Below are positions 18,800-27,294 of a stretch of DNA of 64,000 bases, in pieces. Source of the DNA: Symbiodinium natans (Eukaryota > Sar > Dinophyceae > Suessiales > Symbiodiniaceae); assembly GCA_905221605.1 (NCBI GenBank), contig CAJNDS010002673.1, positions 62,001 to 126,000 on the forward strand. Reading direction: 5' to 3'. Every line of letters starts with the position of its first letter. Positions within the stretch are counted from its first letter, which is position 1. Made by a program: the position numbers and the translations under genes. The notes under the pieces are model-generated. The model saw only the letters and a program-made list of their open reading frames with translations. It made no database searches and was not told where the DNA came from.

Positions 18800-18990
18800 T
18801 ATATACTGTGAAACTATATATACATATCTGTAAAAACAGAAATATAAATATGAATAAATAAAATAAAACAAAATACATGATTTATTTATGTATTTGTATA
18901 TACATGCATATACATAATATATATATATATATACACTATATATATATATATATGTATATACATATACATGTCTATTTATATTTATATTTT
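18800..18990. repeat. AT-rich microsatellite block
   Basis: TA/TATG-type repeats with several tatatatata runs. Confidence 0.85.
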
Positions 18991-19000
18991 TATGCTACAG

Positions 19001-19090
19001 CTCAGGGTGCATGGTCCGGATGCCACGCAGCATATACTTCATTCAGCTTACTGGCCATGTGGTTCTCTATTCCCTTTTAGAACTAGTAAT
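19001..19090 (+). CDS. Candidate exon before foldback C
   Basis: tatgctacag|ct, then 30 codons (RVHGPDATQHILHSAYWPCG...) up to the element at 19,091. Confidence 0.32.
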
Positions 19091-19198
19091 TGGGATGGTC
19101 CCCTTTATACTAACAGTCCTTAGTAGGGGGATCATAGTACCCCCTATTATGATCCCCCTATTCAGGACTGCTAAGCTAGTATAAAGGGGAACATCCCA
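19091..19198. mobile_element. Foldback element, family C, copy 2
   Basis: Near-perfect hairpin: tgggatggtcccctttatac at the left, gtataaaggggaacatccca at the right, with an inner gatcatagtacccc/gatccccct repeat. Confidence 0.85.
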
Positions 19199-19217
19199 AA
19201 GTAGTAAGTCCTTGCAG

Positions 19218-19291
19218 TAGCCAGGCACATCCTCAAGCAAGATCATCTTCTGAGTAGGCTCAATCTTTGTGGCGAGGCTGGTCGTACCCTA
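19218..19291 (+). CDS. Candidate exon after foldback C
   Basis: gtccttgcag|ta, then 24 codons (ARHILKQDHLLSRLNLCGEA) to a CCCTAAA array (19,288-19,346). The pair of exons around the foldback suggests it sits in an intron. Confidence 0.32.
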
Positions 19292-19346
19292 AACCCTAAA
19301 CCCTAAACCCTAAACCCTAAACCCTAAACCCTAAACCCTAAACCCC

Positions 19347-19460
19347 GAGTGTTACGTAGTGCCAAACGAGCAACGCCCTTCGGCAAACGCCATTGGCTCA
19401 CAGGGTCTCGCAACGCTTGCTGTTTCACTTGGTGGCCCTTCTCATGCCTGGGTGGAGAGG
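19347..19460 (+). CDS. Candidate exon between two telomeric arrays
   Basis: Thirty-eight codons (ECYVVPNEQRPSANAIGSQG...) run from a CCCTAAA array to agg|GTTTAG of a TTTAGGG array (19,459-19,504). A second frame is also open. Confidence 0.32.
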
Positions 19461-19512
19461 GTTTAGGGTTTAGGGTTTAGGGTTTAGGGTTTAGGGTTTA
19501 GGGTGATTCTCA

Positions 19513-19690
19513 AATGAGATGACCCCGTGTCAGCGCTTCGAAGCTCATCTTCTCGACATCCTTCACAACTAAGCATCCTTTGTGCTTCTTCATCCACCAA
19601 GCCCCAAAGCCCGTAAATTCCAGCCCAATACCCCGCTCAAAGGCTTTGTAAGAAGCCCCTACATAGGCAACGCACATGGAGAAATCAAGT
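19513..19690 (-). CDS. Candidate minus-strand exon
   Basis: On the minus strand about 58 codons read CVAYVGASYKAFERGIGLEF then TGFGAWWMKKHKGCLVVKDV, which is very protein-like. The plus strand also has a short open stretch, so orientation is not settled. Confidence 0.28.
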
Positions 19691-19696
19691 TTAACA

Positions 19697-19965
19697 CTGT
19701 CTCTGTCTCTGTCTCCCTGGCTCTCTTCCTCCCTCCCTGTCCCTCCCTCCCTCTCCTCTTTCCACCTCTCCTGCTCTCTACTCTCTGCACTCTCCCTCTC
19801 TCTCTCTCTGTCTTTCTCTCTGCTTTCTCTCCCTTTAGCTCTCTCTGCTCGCTCCATCTCTCCTCCCTCTCATCTCTATCCTCTCTCTCTCGCCGCTCTC
19901 TCCTGAGCTCTCTCAGCTATCCATCTCAGCTCTCTCTCTGTCCCTCCCTCTGTCCCTCTCTCTCT
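19697..19965. repeat. CT-rich low-complexity block
   Basis: Imperfect ctctctccct repeats. Long frames in it are artefacts. Confidence 0.9.
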
Positions 19966-20045
19966 GGTTTAGGGTTTAGGGTTTAGGGTTTGGGGTTTAG
20001 GGTTTAGGGTTTAGGGTTTAGGGTTTGCTCGGAACCGCCCTGAAC

Positions 20046-20146
20046 CCGAAGCTCTCTGGTGCAGGTTGGCTGGAAGCTAGTCGCCTGGGGAGTGAATGAA
20101 GACGCACCTCGGTGGATCTTGCTGCTGCTCCCCTCGAAACAGTTTT
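20046..20146 (+). CDS. Candidate exon
   Basis: Near ggtgcag, about 29 codons (VGWKLVAWGVNEDAPRWILL...) end in TAA. Confidence 0.27.
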
Positions 20147-20252
20147 AACCCCTTTTGCACTTCAATCTTGCAAGGGTTTAGGGTTTAGGGTTTAGGGTTT
20201 AGGGTTTAGGGTTTAGGGTTTAGGGTTTAGGGTTTCAGTTGCTTGCCTCTTC

Positions 20253-20390
20253 ATGAGTGATACTCGTGGTAGGCCTAAGTTGACCCTGCTGGTGGGGAAA
20301 GTCGTGCAAGCCCGTGTGAAGCTGGGCTTGTTTGCCTACATCCTCAGATGTCATAGCTTATTTTTACGTTTCATCCGACCATCAATTAGG
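20253..20390 (+). CDS. Candidate exon with ATG
   Basis: ATG at 20253 and 46 codons (MSDTRGRPKLTLLVGKVVQA then a hydrophobic LGLFAYILR segment) reach a telomeric tract. Confidence 0.28.
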
Positions 20391-20400
20391 GTTTAGGGGT

Positions 20401-20706
20401 TTAGGGTTTAGGGTTTAGGGTGCCGTGCCATGCTACTGTGCGCCATGTCTGGGGTCGTTGCCACTCCCGGAACTCAGGCGCTGTTATCCTAAACACCTCA
20501 CGTGGCAGAACTTGAGAGCTGCGCGTCGGGGTGCATGGCTTCAGGCGCAACCGCGATGAGAGGTCACCCAGGGCCCGAGTTTTGGTGATGATATCCAGTT
20601 CAAGCATGATGTTTGAGCGTCGCTGTCGTTGGGCCGTTTTGAGCCCCACCTCGAGCGGACCTTGCTCGCGACCCTCGCGCACTGTTCCGCGTCTGCCCTG
20701 AACCAT
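20401..20706 (-). CDS. Candidate minus-strand coding island
   Basis: About 97 codons are open from the ATG next to a C-run at 20,706. The middle is charged (MLELDIITKTRALGDLSSRL). No domain recognised. Confidence 0.25.
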   Translation of the reverse strand: MVQGRRGTVREGREQGPLEVGLKTAQRQRRSNIMLELDIITKTRALGDLSSRLRLKPCTPTRSSQVLPREVFRITAPEFREWQRPQTWRTVAWHGTLNPKP

Positions 20707-20830
20707 GTCCCCCCCCCCGCCCCCCCCCCAAAAAAAAAAAAAGAACTGCACCATGACCCCCCCCCTCCCAAAAGAAAACTATTCTAACCAATGACCCCAA
20801 GATGAATTAGCCCCCCCCCCCCCCCTAAAA
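20705..20830. repeat. C-run/A-run cluster
   Basis: Three C-runs, the first directly followed by a run of 13 A. The same CnAn junction recurs at 25,729, 33,114, 36,196 (reverse) and 39,842. Confidence 0.8.
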
Positions 20831-21188
20831 GCAGCCTTTGACCCAGCACCAGCAGGCAGAAACATGCCTGTGCCAAGGAGCTGCACTCCAAGTCGACGAT
20901 TTCAAAAAGCAGCGCCCTGCCGGCTGTTGAATGCTTGGGTTTAGGGTTTAGACTCTGGGGTCTAGGGTTTAGGGTTTAGGGTTAGCGTTTAGGATTTAGG
21001 GTTTAGGGTATGATGCAAACGTTGAACGCTGACCCGCGGGTTATTCTGTCCAGGACTGTAGGTTGGCGGTGCTGTGCTTTGCGGATGCTTAGTGTCTGAC
21101 TTTGTTGCTGCAGGTTTGGGCGACACATTGGCGAGTTCCCCTGTTCAGGGCTAGGTTTGAACATATGAACAGAACTTGCAATCTTTGT
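20831..21188. other. Island without firm gene
   Basis: Short telomeric tracts at 20,938-21,008; no convincing frame. Confidence 0.3.
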
Positions 21189-21299
21189 CTTGGTAGCCCG
21201 GTGGTACCCTTTAGCTTTTTTTGGTTATGGGTTCCCTTATAAAATAACCAGCCCAAAAAGGGGTGCCCGGAATGATAATATGGTTACTGGGCTACCAAG
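21189..21299. mobile_element. Foldback element, family D, full copy
   Basis: cttggtagcccggtggtacc at the left and ggttactgggctaccaag at the right; internal ccaaaaaggggtgcccg. Other copies or halves lie at 1,848, 14,061, 28,832, 29,434, 31,133 and 34,587. Confidence 0.75.
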
Positions 21300-21370
21300 T
21301 AATCCCTGTATAACCCTAGTCAAGCCACAAAGATTCAATTTTACAGGGTCCCCAAACCCACCCCAGTGTT

Positions 21371-21739
21371 GTGGTACCTTGGCCAGTAGCTAGACGCGTC
21401 CAAGACCAGCTTTGGTCACTGAATCACGGGCAGCTCGCGCTTTCTTCTGCTTGGAGGTGTGCTCCATCCTCAGTCCTTAAATCTCAAGTTCTGCAGCAGA
21501 TGTCAAAACAGGAAGCCGCAAAGGCTGCACAACTCTGCCCAAAGCGTGCCCAACACCCTCCTCTCGGGCCCCCCCCCCCCAGACAAGTGGAAGTCCATCA
21601 CACATATCGCAAAATCGGGTGGGCGGGGGGGGGGGGGGGGGTTCGCACAACCCGCAAGCTTGTCTTACGTAGGCCTTTAAAAAAAAATTCAGTTCTTAAA
21701 TACGGGCCCACAATTGCCATCCAGCCAACCAAGGCTTAA
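21371..21739 (+). CDS. Candidate coding island
   Basis: The frame is open for 122 codons but passes through a C-run and a G-run that add Pro and Gly. Only the first 70 codons (QDQLWSLNHGQLALSSAWRC..) look natural. Confidence 0.25.
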   Translation: MVPWPVARRVQDQLWSLNHGQLALSSAWRCAPSSVLKSQVLQQMSKQEAAKAAQLCPKRAQHPPLGPPPPRQVEVHHTYRKIGWAGGGGGVRTTRKLVLRRPLKKNSVLKYGPTIAIQPTKA

Positions 21740-21839
21740 GGGCCCCGCACAGGCCCCTCGTCCCTTTCACAGGCCCCTATTTCTAACACGAAAGCCTTCT
21801 TTTTCAGGCAGTTCCGGAAAAGGAACCCTAAGCCCTAAA

Positions 21840-22160
21840 CCCAAAGATCAGATTGCAGAGAGCTTCCCATTCCGTGACAAATTCTGTGATTGGTTTAGTA
21901 GAACAGGTGACCTCCGCGACAGCTTCACGGATTTGATCAAGAGCCTGCCGCGTCTCGAAGCGCCATCAGGAGACAGCTCTGGGTGGGAGATTGCAAGGTT
22001 TAGGGTTTGGGGCTTAGGGTTCCAAGGTCATGGGCCCCAAGCCCAAACCAACAACGAGCTAGGCACTCACACATGCGGATTTGGGTTCAGCTTGCCAGAG
22101 AGGCTTAGGATTCAGGATGTATTTGTCCACCTTGCCAGCACACCCGGTTCGTGTCGACAG
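21840..22160 (+). CDS. Candidate exon(s), unknown product
   Basis: The frame is open from 21,714 to 22,163. Its core at 21,846-21,998 is distinctive: SFPFRDKFCDWFSRTGDLRD then FTDLIKSLPRLEAPSGDSSG. It may start at gattgcag (21,857) and end at aag|GTTTAG (21,998). The continuation through a short telomere-like stretch is doubtful. Confidence 0.4.
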
Positions 22161-22554
22161 TAAGCCTTCGGACTTCGGACGTCGCAGTTGTACAGGGGTT
22201 CACGACTTACAGGGTTTCCAACATGGCCTTTCAGCGACACCTGAGCGTAAGTGGTCGGACAAGTGTGTGGCAGGAGGTACACCGAAATCCGCCGATGCCT
22301 CTCTCAGCGTCAAGGCCGTCGCCAGCGAAAAGAGTGTCAAGGCTGTCGCCAGCGACAAGGCCATATGGGGCGAGGAATGGCGCTTAGGGTTTGGGCTTCG
22401 GGCCTCTTCAAGCATAAGCGGGCCTGCCATGTTTTGCGGTGCACTGGAGGAGGACATGGGTGAAACGGGCCAACCTGGACTAGTTACTTTGGTTCCCAGG
22501 CAGCAGACGAGCCCTCGCCAGCGATGCGACCCGGCAGATACCCTGAGCGTTTAA
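22140..22554 (+). CDS. Candidate coding island with internal heptad-like repeat
   Basis: A frame open from 22,081 to TAA at 22,552 holds TPERKWSDKCVAGGTPKSAD and a short tandem SVKAVASEK / SVKAVASDK, then an acidic part (GALEEDMGETGQPG). Splicing is unresolved and a second frame is open at 22,151-22,387. Confidence 0.33.
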
Positions 22555-22673
22555 AAGCATCGAACGTCTGAACAGTGTTCTAATATTATGGTTTTGCTGT
22601 TGGATGCTACCAGGGTTGAAGCCCAAACGCCCATAACCCGACCTCAACCCTAAACCCGAAACCCTGATTCCTC

Positions 22674-22797
22674 CAACCCCCCCCCCCAACCCCCACCCCC
22701 CTCCCCAACCCCCCCCTCCCCCCCAACCCCCACCCCCCCAACCCCCCCCCCCCCCCCCCCCAACCCCCCCCCCCCCAACCCCCCCCCCCCCCCCCGA
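22674..22797. repeat. Poly-C block
   Basis: About 120 bases almost entirely C, with interspersed AA and T at (CCCCAA)-like spacing. Confidence 0.95.
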
Positions 22798-23233
22798 AAC
22801 TCTACGTTCAACCTTCAGAGAGTCGAAACCGTAAACCCGAAACCCTGAACCAGTTTTGGGCTACCAGAGCGAAGTTATCATGGCTTACAGGGTTTTAGAA
22901 TCAGGGAAGTATCATCTCACAAAGCGCCGATCCCTGCCTAAGCCCGAACACCGAAATTGAGCCCTGTGTAGTTGCAGCGAGGTTGCAGAAAAGCCCCGAA
23001 ACCCGAAACCCGAAACCCTAAACCCTAAACCCTAAACCCTAAACCCTAAACCCTAAACCCTAAACCCTAAACCCTTTTCGGCTCATGCCTAGGGCTGGGA
23101 TGCCCCGATACAGATGTGACTGAAGCTGATCCCTAAACCCTAAACCCTAAACCCTAAACCCTAAGCCCTGACATCTAAAAGAGGTCATCGGGGTTGTAAA
23201 AACAACCCTAAATTCTTTTCGTAGTGGGGCCGT
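22798..23233. other. Islands and CCCTAAA arrays
   Basis: Arrays at 22,997-23,076 (starting with CCCGAAA variants) and 23,131-23,168. No firm frame. Confidence 0.4.
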
Positions 23234-23361
23234 GTCTGAGCTTACACCCATCGTCCCGGATCGTTTTATTATTCAGCACTTGACACTGACATTCAACATG
23301 GTCCAGGCGATAAGAGGTTGCTTCAGGCTTAGGGATCTGAGTCTTGTGCTGATCTTCCTCT
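23234..23361 (+). CDS. Candidate exon with hydrophobic segments
   Basis: Forty-two codons (VSELTPIVPDRFIIQHLTLT then FNMVQAIRGCFRLRDLSLVL) end at TAG just before the next acceptor. Confidence 0.33.
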
Positions 23362-23372
23362 CTTAGTCTCAG

Positions 23373-23447
23373 CTGTTCGCCACGGAGATTTCCTGTTAGT
23401 CAGACTCGCCAGGCAGTCAGACTGCTGCTTACCTTCTTCCCGCGAGT
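23373..23447 (+). CDS. Candidate internal exon with consensus splice sites
   Basis: Acceptor cttcctctcttagtctcag|c and donor |GTGAGTG at 23,448 are both near consensus, and the 75-nt exon is open (SPRRFPVSQTRQAVRLLLTF). One of the best splice-supported calls in the window; function unknown. Confidence 0.45.
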
Positions 23448-23488
23448 GTGAGTGTTGAAGCCTTCAACTACCACTTTACTGTCAATAG

Positions 23489-23549
23489 GGTTCAGGAAGC
23501 CTTGTGACTGAAAAGGACGCCTGGAGCCTAAGCACAAGCCTAAAGCCCG
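23489..23549 (+). CDS. Candidate internal exon
   Basis: gtcaatag|g, open for 20 codons (GSGSLVTEKDAWSLSTSLKP), then GTAACT. It follows the previous candidate by 41 nt. Confidence 0.33.
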
Positions 23550-23737
23550 GTAACTCCAGTGCTCCTAGCCAGTTGCATTTCCGAGCAAAATTGCCGACCC
23601 GGAGGGGGGTAGGTTTCAGGGTTGACGGCCGAACCCTAGATACTGCAATGCGGTGTGAAGGCTGCTAGGCAGGTCTGGCAGAAAACCTGAACTAGCCAAC
23701 CCTCGTTTAGGGTTGAGGGCTTCCCCCAGATCACGAA

Positions 23738-23979
23738 CCCCAAACCCCCAACCCCCAACCCCCAACCCTCAAACCCCATACCCCCCAAAATCCCCCAAGC
23801 CCACACAAATCCCCGAAACCCCCCTAAATCCCCCAAAACACCCCACAAAACCCCCCAAAAAACCCCACAAAACCCCCAAACCCATCCCCACTCAACGAGG
23901 AAGCCTGGACGATGGGTCTACGAGCTGGATGCCAGGAGCCCAAACGATCGACGTCGGAAGCGACATACACGGTTCTTAA
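23738..23979 (+). other. CCCCAAA-rich tract running into an open end
   Basis: 23,738-23,885 is degenerate CCCCAAA-type sequence. A frame continuing from it to TAA at 23,977 ends in a normal-looking SLDDGSTSWMPGAQTIDVGS. Only that end might be coding. Confidence 0.3.
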
Positions 23980-24079
23980 GATGCTTAGGGCTTAAGGATT
24001 GAGGGTTTAGGTCGGGGTTTAAGGATTTAGGGCTTAGGGTTTAAGGATTTAGGGTTTAGGGTTTAAGGATGTAGGGTGT

Positions 24080-24157
24080 CCAAGAGGCTGTTCAGGGTAA
24101 AAGACGGCAAATCAGAGCAGATCCTCGTCCAAGCTTTGGGGGTTATACGTTTTGGTT
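24080..24157 (+). CDS. Candidate exon
   Basis: Twenty-five codons (KRLFRVKDGKSEQILVQALG...) before a GTTATA or TGA. Confidence 0.27.
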
Positions 24158-24159
24158 GA

Positions 24160-24571
24160 AAGGACCTTGGGACCTGTTTTGCTTTCCCTTGTTGGTGTGA
24201 GCATTTTAGGGTTTAGGGCTTAGGGTCTAGGGTTTACTTAATTGTAAGTAGGGTTGCAAGCCCCTGCATTATGGCTACAATGTAGATGACCTTACCGTGT
24301 CAGAAGCCGACACAGGGGTTTAGAAGGTAGCGCTTATGGTACAAGAGTTCAGGGCTTATGGGTACCAGAGAGTAGTGCGGAGCTTATGGTACTGACAAGG
24401 GTTTCGGGTGTACCCTGTACAAGTTCTTAGGGTAGTTACATGGTCCCTCAATATGTGCCCCGAATAGGGGAAGCCTTTTATACCCTATAACCCTAAACCC
24501 TAAACCCTAAGCCCTAAACCCTAAACCGTTTCGGTGATAACCTTCCGCTGAACCCGAAACCTTCCTGACGC
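24160..24571. other. Island with scattered repeats, no gene
   Basis: Contains gcttatggtac repeated at 24,331 and 24,380, and a CCCTAAA tract at 24,487-24,527. No supported frame. Confidence 0.35.
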
Positions 24572-24654
24572 CAGAGTTCAGGTGACCGTGGAGCGGGCGA
24601 GTAGTCTGCGTGACGCAGACTGGGCCCCTGGTGGGGGATCTTCCGACCCCTACT
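24572..24654 (+). CDS. C2 domain exon, N-terminal part
   Basis: After acgccag|a the frame reads VQVTVERASSLRDADW then APGGGSSDPY and a GT donor (ccctact|gtgcac). This is the classical start of a C2 domain: first beta strand with alternating hydrophobics, the 'A..L...D' turn, and the SDPY(C) motif whose Asp binds calcium. C2 domains bind phospholipids or proteins at membranes. The rest of the fold must come from later exons; candidates are at 26,521 and 28,426, on the same strand and in order. A CCCTAAA array (24,697-24,757) lies in the following intron. The family call is good; the exact splice sites are inferred. Confidence 0.6.
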
Positions 24655-24657
24655 GTG

Positions 24658-25185
24658 CACCTGGGACGTCAGCTTTGGCTCACCTTAAGCCCTAAACCCG
24701 AAACCCTAAACCCTAAACCCTAAACCCTAAACCCTAAACCCTAAACCCTAAACCCTGGCCCTAAACCCTAATTAAATCCTAAATCCTAAACCCGAATCCT
24801 TGCTCTAAGGAACTTTGAACAACTTCCTAAGGGTGATAGAGAGCTCGAAGGTGCCATTTCAAAGGGTTCTAGAGTGGACCATGTGGTGCGCAGAGGTTTA
24901 GGGTTTGGGGTTTAGGGTTTAGGGTTTGGGGTTTGGGGTTTAAGGGTGTAGGAGCGACATGTACCTTCCTTGACAGCACGGACCATTCTAATATACATGG
25001 CCTTCATAGATTAGAATAGGAATTGAGAGCCAGTAGTATAACTATATATAAGGACTACAAGGGAAACTTTTAGAAATTATTCCCCCCCCCCCCCCTTATC
25101 GATGAAACGGCCCCACTTACTTTTGGCCCGCGGTGGTATCCCTTTTCTGGGCCAATTTTTGGGATCTTTGTGTTTTTCTCATTAG
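24658..25185. other. Telomeric tracts and island
   Basis: CCCTAAA array 24,697-24,757; TTTGGGG/TTTAGGG mix 24,896-24,945; C-run 25,081-25,095. No supported frame on +; a minus frame at 25,117-25,299 competes with the next entry. Confidence 0.4.
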
Positions 25186-25290
25186 AGTTGTAGAGTCGAA
25201 TGGCCGTGGCTCTCGTGCTGTGCCGTCGAGTTCCCATAGAGTGCCCTCAGATCCGCGCCCCTTGCGGCACAAGACCAGTCTTGGGTTCAT
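25186..25290 (+). CDS. Candidate exon with strong acceptor
   Basis: gtgtttttctcattag|a is a strong pyrimidine-rich acceptor. Thirty-four codons (VVESNGRGSRAVPSSSHRVP...) reach a GT at 25,291. Probably disordered; could be a linker of the C2 protein. Confidence 0.38.
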
Positions 25291-25341
25291 GTGAAGCACG
25301 TCCTGAGGTAGAGGGTTTAGGGGTTCAGGGTTGAAGAAAGG

Positions 25342-25464
25342 GCTTTCGTTAGGGGTTGGGGTGCGCTAGCTTCTTGTCAGCTGACGAGCTGGACCGACAT
25401 CAAAGAGTTGGGGCCACTTCAGCTGGAAATCATCTCACCCCAAGCCTTTCGTAGTTGGAAATCG
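25342..25464 (+). CDS. Candidate C2 domain exon, first strand
   Basis: Forty-one open codons end tcg|GTACC. The second half, ELGPLQLEIISPQAFRSWKS, matches the opening of C2 domains (G.L.LEI..A...R). The upstream WTDI may be a linker. It lies 0.7 kb after the 24.57-kb C2 start, so it would be a second domain or an alternative exon. Confidence 0.42.
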
Positions 25465-25515
25465 GTACCAACCTGAAACCTGAACCTCAAGCCCCAAACC
25501 CTAACATTTTCAGGG

Positions 25516-25570
25516 GTGCTGTTTTTGGGCACAGAACTCCCTACTTCTCGGCTAGGAACCTCTTTTGGGG
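25516..25570 (+). CDS. Candidate short exon
   Basis: acattttcag|g, then GAVFGHRTPYFSARNLFW, up to a telomere-like tract. Confidence 0.3.
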
Positions 25571-25628
25571 GTTTAGGGTTTGGGGTTAAAGGGTTTAAGG
25601 CTCTTAGAGCTGAATTGCGCGTGCCTGC

Positions 25629-25841
25629 GCGAAGGTTGTGACAGTGCAGGGCAAGGGTGCCTCGGCTACCCTGACCTCAACCCGAGCACCTTATATATCC
25701 CCAAGCAATGAACCCCTCATTCAGCGGATCCCCCCCCCAAAAAAAGGGCACGCGCGTGTCGGGAAACCCCCAGCTTGGGATTTGTTGGAGGGTTTCGAGG
25801 GACATGTTGTTCATTTTCCCTGCTTGGGGTTGAAGGGTTGA
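25629..25841 (+). CDS. Candidate coding island
   Basis: About 70 codons are open (VTVQGKGASATLTSTRAPYI...), crossing a CnAn junction at 25,729 that encodes Pro-Lys. TAG at the end. Confidence 0.27.
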   Translation, partial: AKVVTVQGKGASATLTSTRAPYISPSNEPLIQRIPPPKKGHARVGKPPAWDLLEGFEGHVVHFPCLGLKG

Positions 25842-25862
25842 AAGGGTTTCGGGGGGTTTATC

Positions 25863-26102
25863 ATGGGACCCTACGTTTGGGGAACCTTTGTGACTCTAGT
25901 GCATTCCAGGGAACCTCTTAGGGGTACAAACTTTAGGGGTGCAAGGCTTAGCCCCTTGAGTTTAGGGTTTAGTGTCTATAGGGTCGAGGTTTTTGAGTCT
26001 CGCGCCCTATGCGTGTTTGGGACGATTGTCCAGTTCCCAACCGTTAAGTCCCACACTGTGGGTTCCAGGGACTTGTGGTGGAAGAACTTCTTTCGTCCAT
26101 GA
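25863..26102 (+). CDS. Candidate coding island with ATG
   Basis: Seventy-nine codons run from ATG 25863 to TGA (MGPYVWGTFVTLVHSREPLR...), with a tract-like GTTTAG stretch in the middle that may be non-coding. Confidence 0.27.
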   Translation: MGPYVWGTFVTLVHSREPLRGTNFRGARLSPLSLGFSVYRVEVFESRALCVFGTIVQFPTVKSHTVGSRDLWWKNFFRP

Positions 26103-26520
26103 AGGCTTCTGGGGATTTAGGGCTCATAAGTTCGAAAAACCCTAAACCCTAAACCCTAAGCCCTAAGCCCTAAACCCTAAACCCTAGGGTTTAGGGCTTG
26201 GGTGCAGCTTGGGAGCCAGGGGGGTTTTGGCTTGGGGCCGCTGAACTGCTGTAGCAGCCCTCGTGCAGTGGTTTTCGTGGTAGCATCTGCAATGCGATGT
26301 ATAGAATCCATTTAATTATCGGGGGGGGGGGGGGAGGTAAAGGGTTTAGGGGTTAGGGTTCAGGGTTTAGAGTTTAGGGTATAGGGGCCCAGCTGATGCT
26401 CAGAGCCTGGGTTCAACAAGGGTTTCGGGTTTAGGGGCGCAATGTACCGCCAGCTGCTTTTTCTGGCATTCCCCACCCAGCCCAGATGAAAAAAAAGGGG
26501 GGCGCAATGTAATGCTTCAG
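26103..26520. other. Tracts and island without gene
   Basis: CCCTAAA/CCCTAAG tract at 26,139-26,187, G-run at 26,321. The 20-mer ttccccacccagcccagatg at 26,469 is shared with 8,739. Confidence 0.5.
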
Positions 26521-26668
26521 TGTTTCAACTACCACATCGTGTTGGAGACAGTCTCCGCCGGCCGAGGAAAGTCCACGTTCAAGACGAAGGTCGTGAACAA
26601 CAATCGGGATCCAGTGTGGAACCACAATGCCAAGATCAGTGACATGCATGATGGCCGCAGCCTCAGAG
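26521..26668 (+). CDS. C2 domain exon, middle part
   Basis: Between atgcttcag|t and agag|GTCGAC the frame contains FKTKVVNNNRDPVWNHNA then KISDMHDGRSL. This is the diagnostic C2 stretch 'KTKV..N..DPVWNH' around strands 3 and 4, with the conserved Pro-x-Trp-Asn. C2 domains bind membranes, often with calcium. The exon carries the middle of the fold; the N-terminal part fits the 24.57- or 25.34-kb exons and the C-terminal part the 28.43-kb exon. An overlapping frame (26,627-26,845) is longer but unrelated and probably spurious. Confidence 0.72.
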
Positions 26669-27294
26669 GTCGACGCAAGATGGGCAAGTTGGGATGCCGC
26701 GATCCACCAGCTTAGCATTGCAGCAAACTGCACCGACTCAAAGATCTACCGCCGTGCCGACTTCTCCAGCAGGGGACAACTACCGAGGCATTCCTCTAGC
26801 TCTTGTTGTTCAAAGACTGTGAGACGCCTGTTGGACGAGCCATAGCAGCCCTCCGAAGTACGATAAACCCTGAAAGCAAGGGCTACGGATGGAATCAAGA
26901 CAGGTTCCAAGCTTGCCCCTGCACGGGGCATTTGTTTGCCTGGCCGACTGGGGTACACAATTCCGACCAGATAGGATTGAATCACTGAGATAGATAGGAT
27001 GGGGGATAAGCATAATTACAGTCCATTCTCTTCACGCACTTGTACTCAATCCCTCTATGGGGCATACATCGTTCTGTGGTATTTAAACAATGGATTTGGT
27101 GGCCCGAGCGTAGATGACAAGCATGCTTCGTTTATGGGATTTGGTGGGCTCGGGATTCTCGAGGGTGGTGTTCTCTGCGTGTGGTGTGGAGTGGTCATTG
27201 CCAGTACACAGCCGCCACGGCACCAATACTTGCCCTATTGAGTTGCTGCTCAATCCGTGTTTGTATTCAGTTTCAGCTTCCCTCACCCTGCACA
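26669..27294. other. Unique sequence, possible intron or 5' region
   Basis: No telomeric tracts for over 600 bp, unlike its surroundings. Several overlapping short frames on both strands; none can be chosen. It probably holds the 5' region of the next gene. Confidence 0.35.

Noticed and set aside
26627-26845. 72-codon frame overlapping the C2 exon
   Set aside because: It is in a different frame from the diagnostic C2 motif; at most a downstream exon after 26,669, which cannot be shown.
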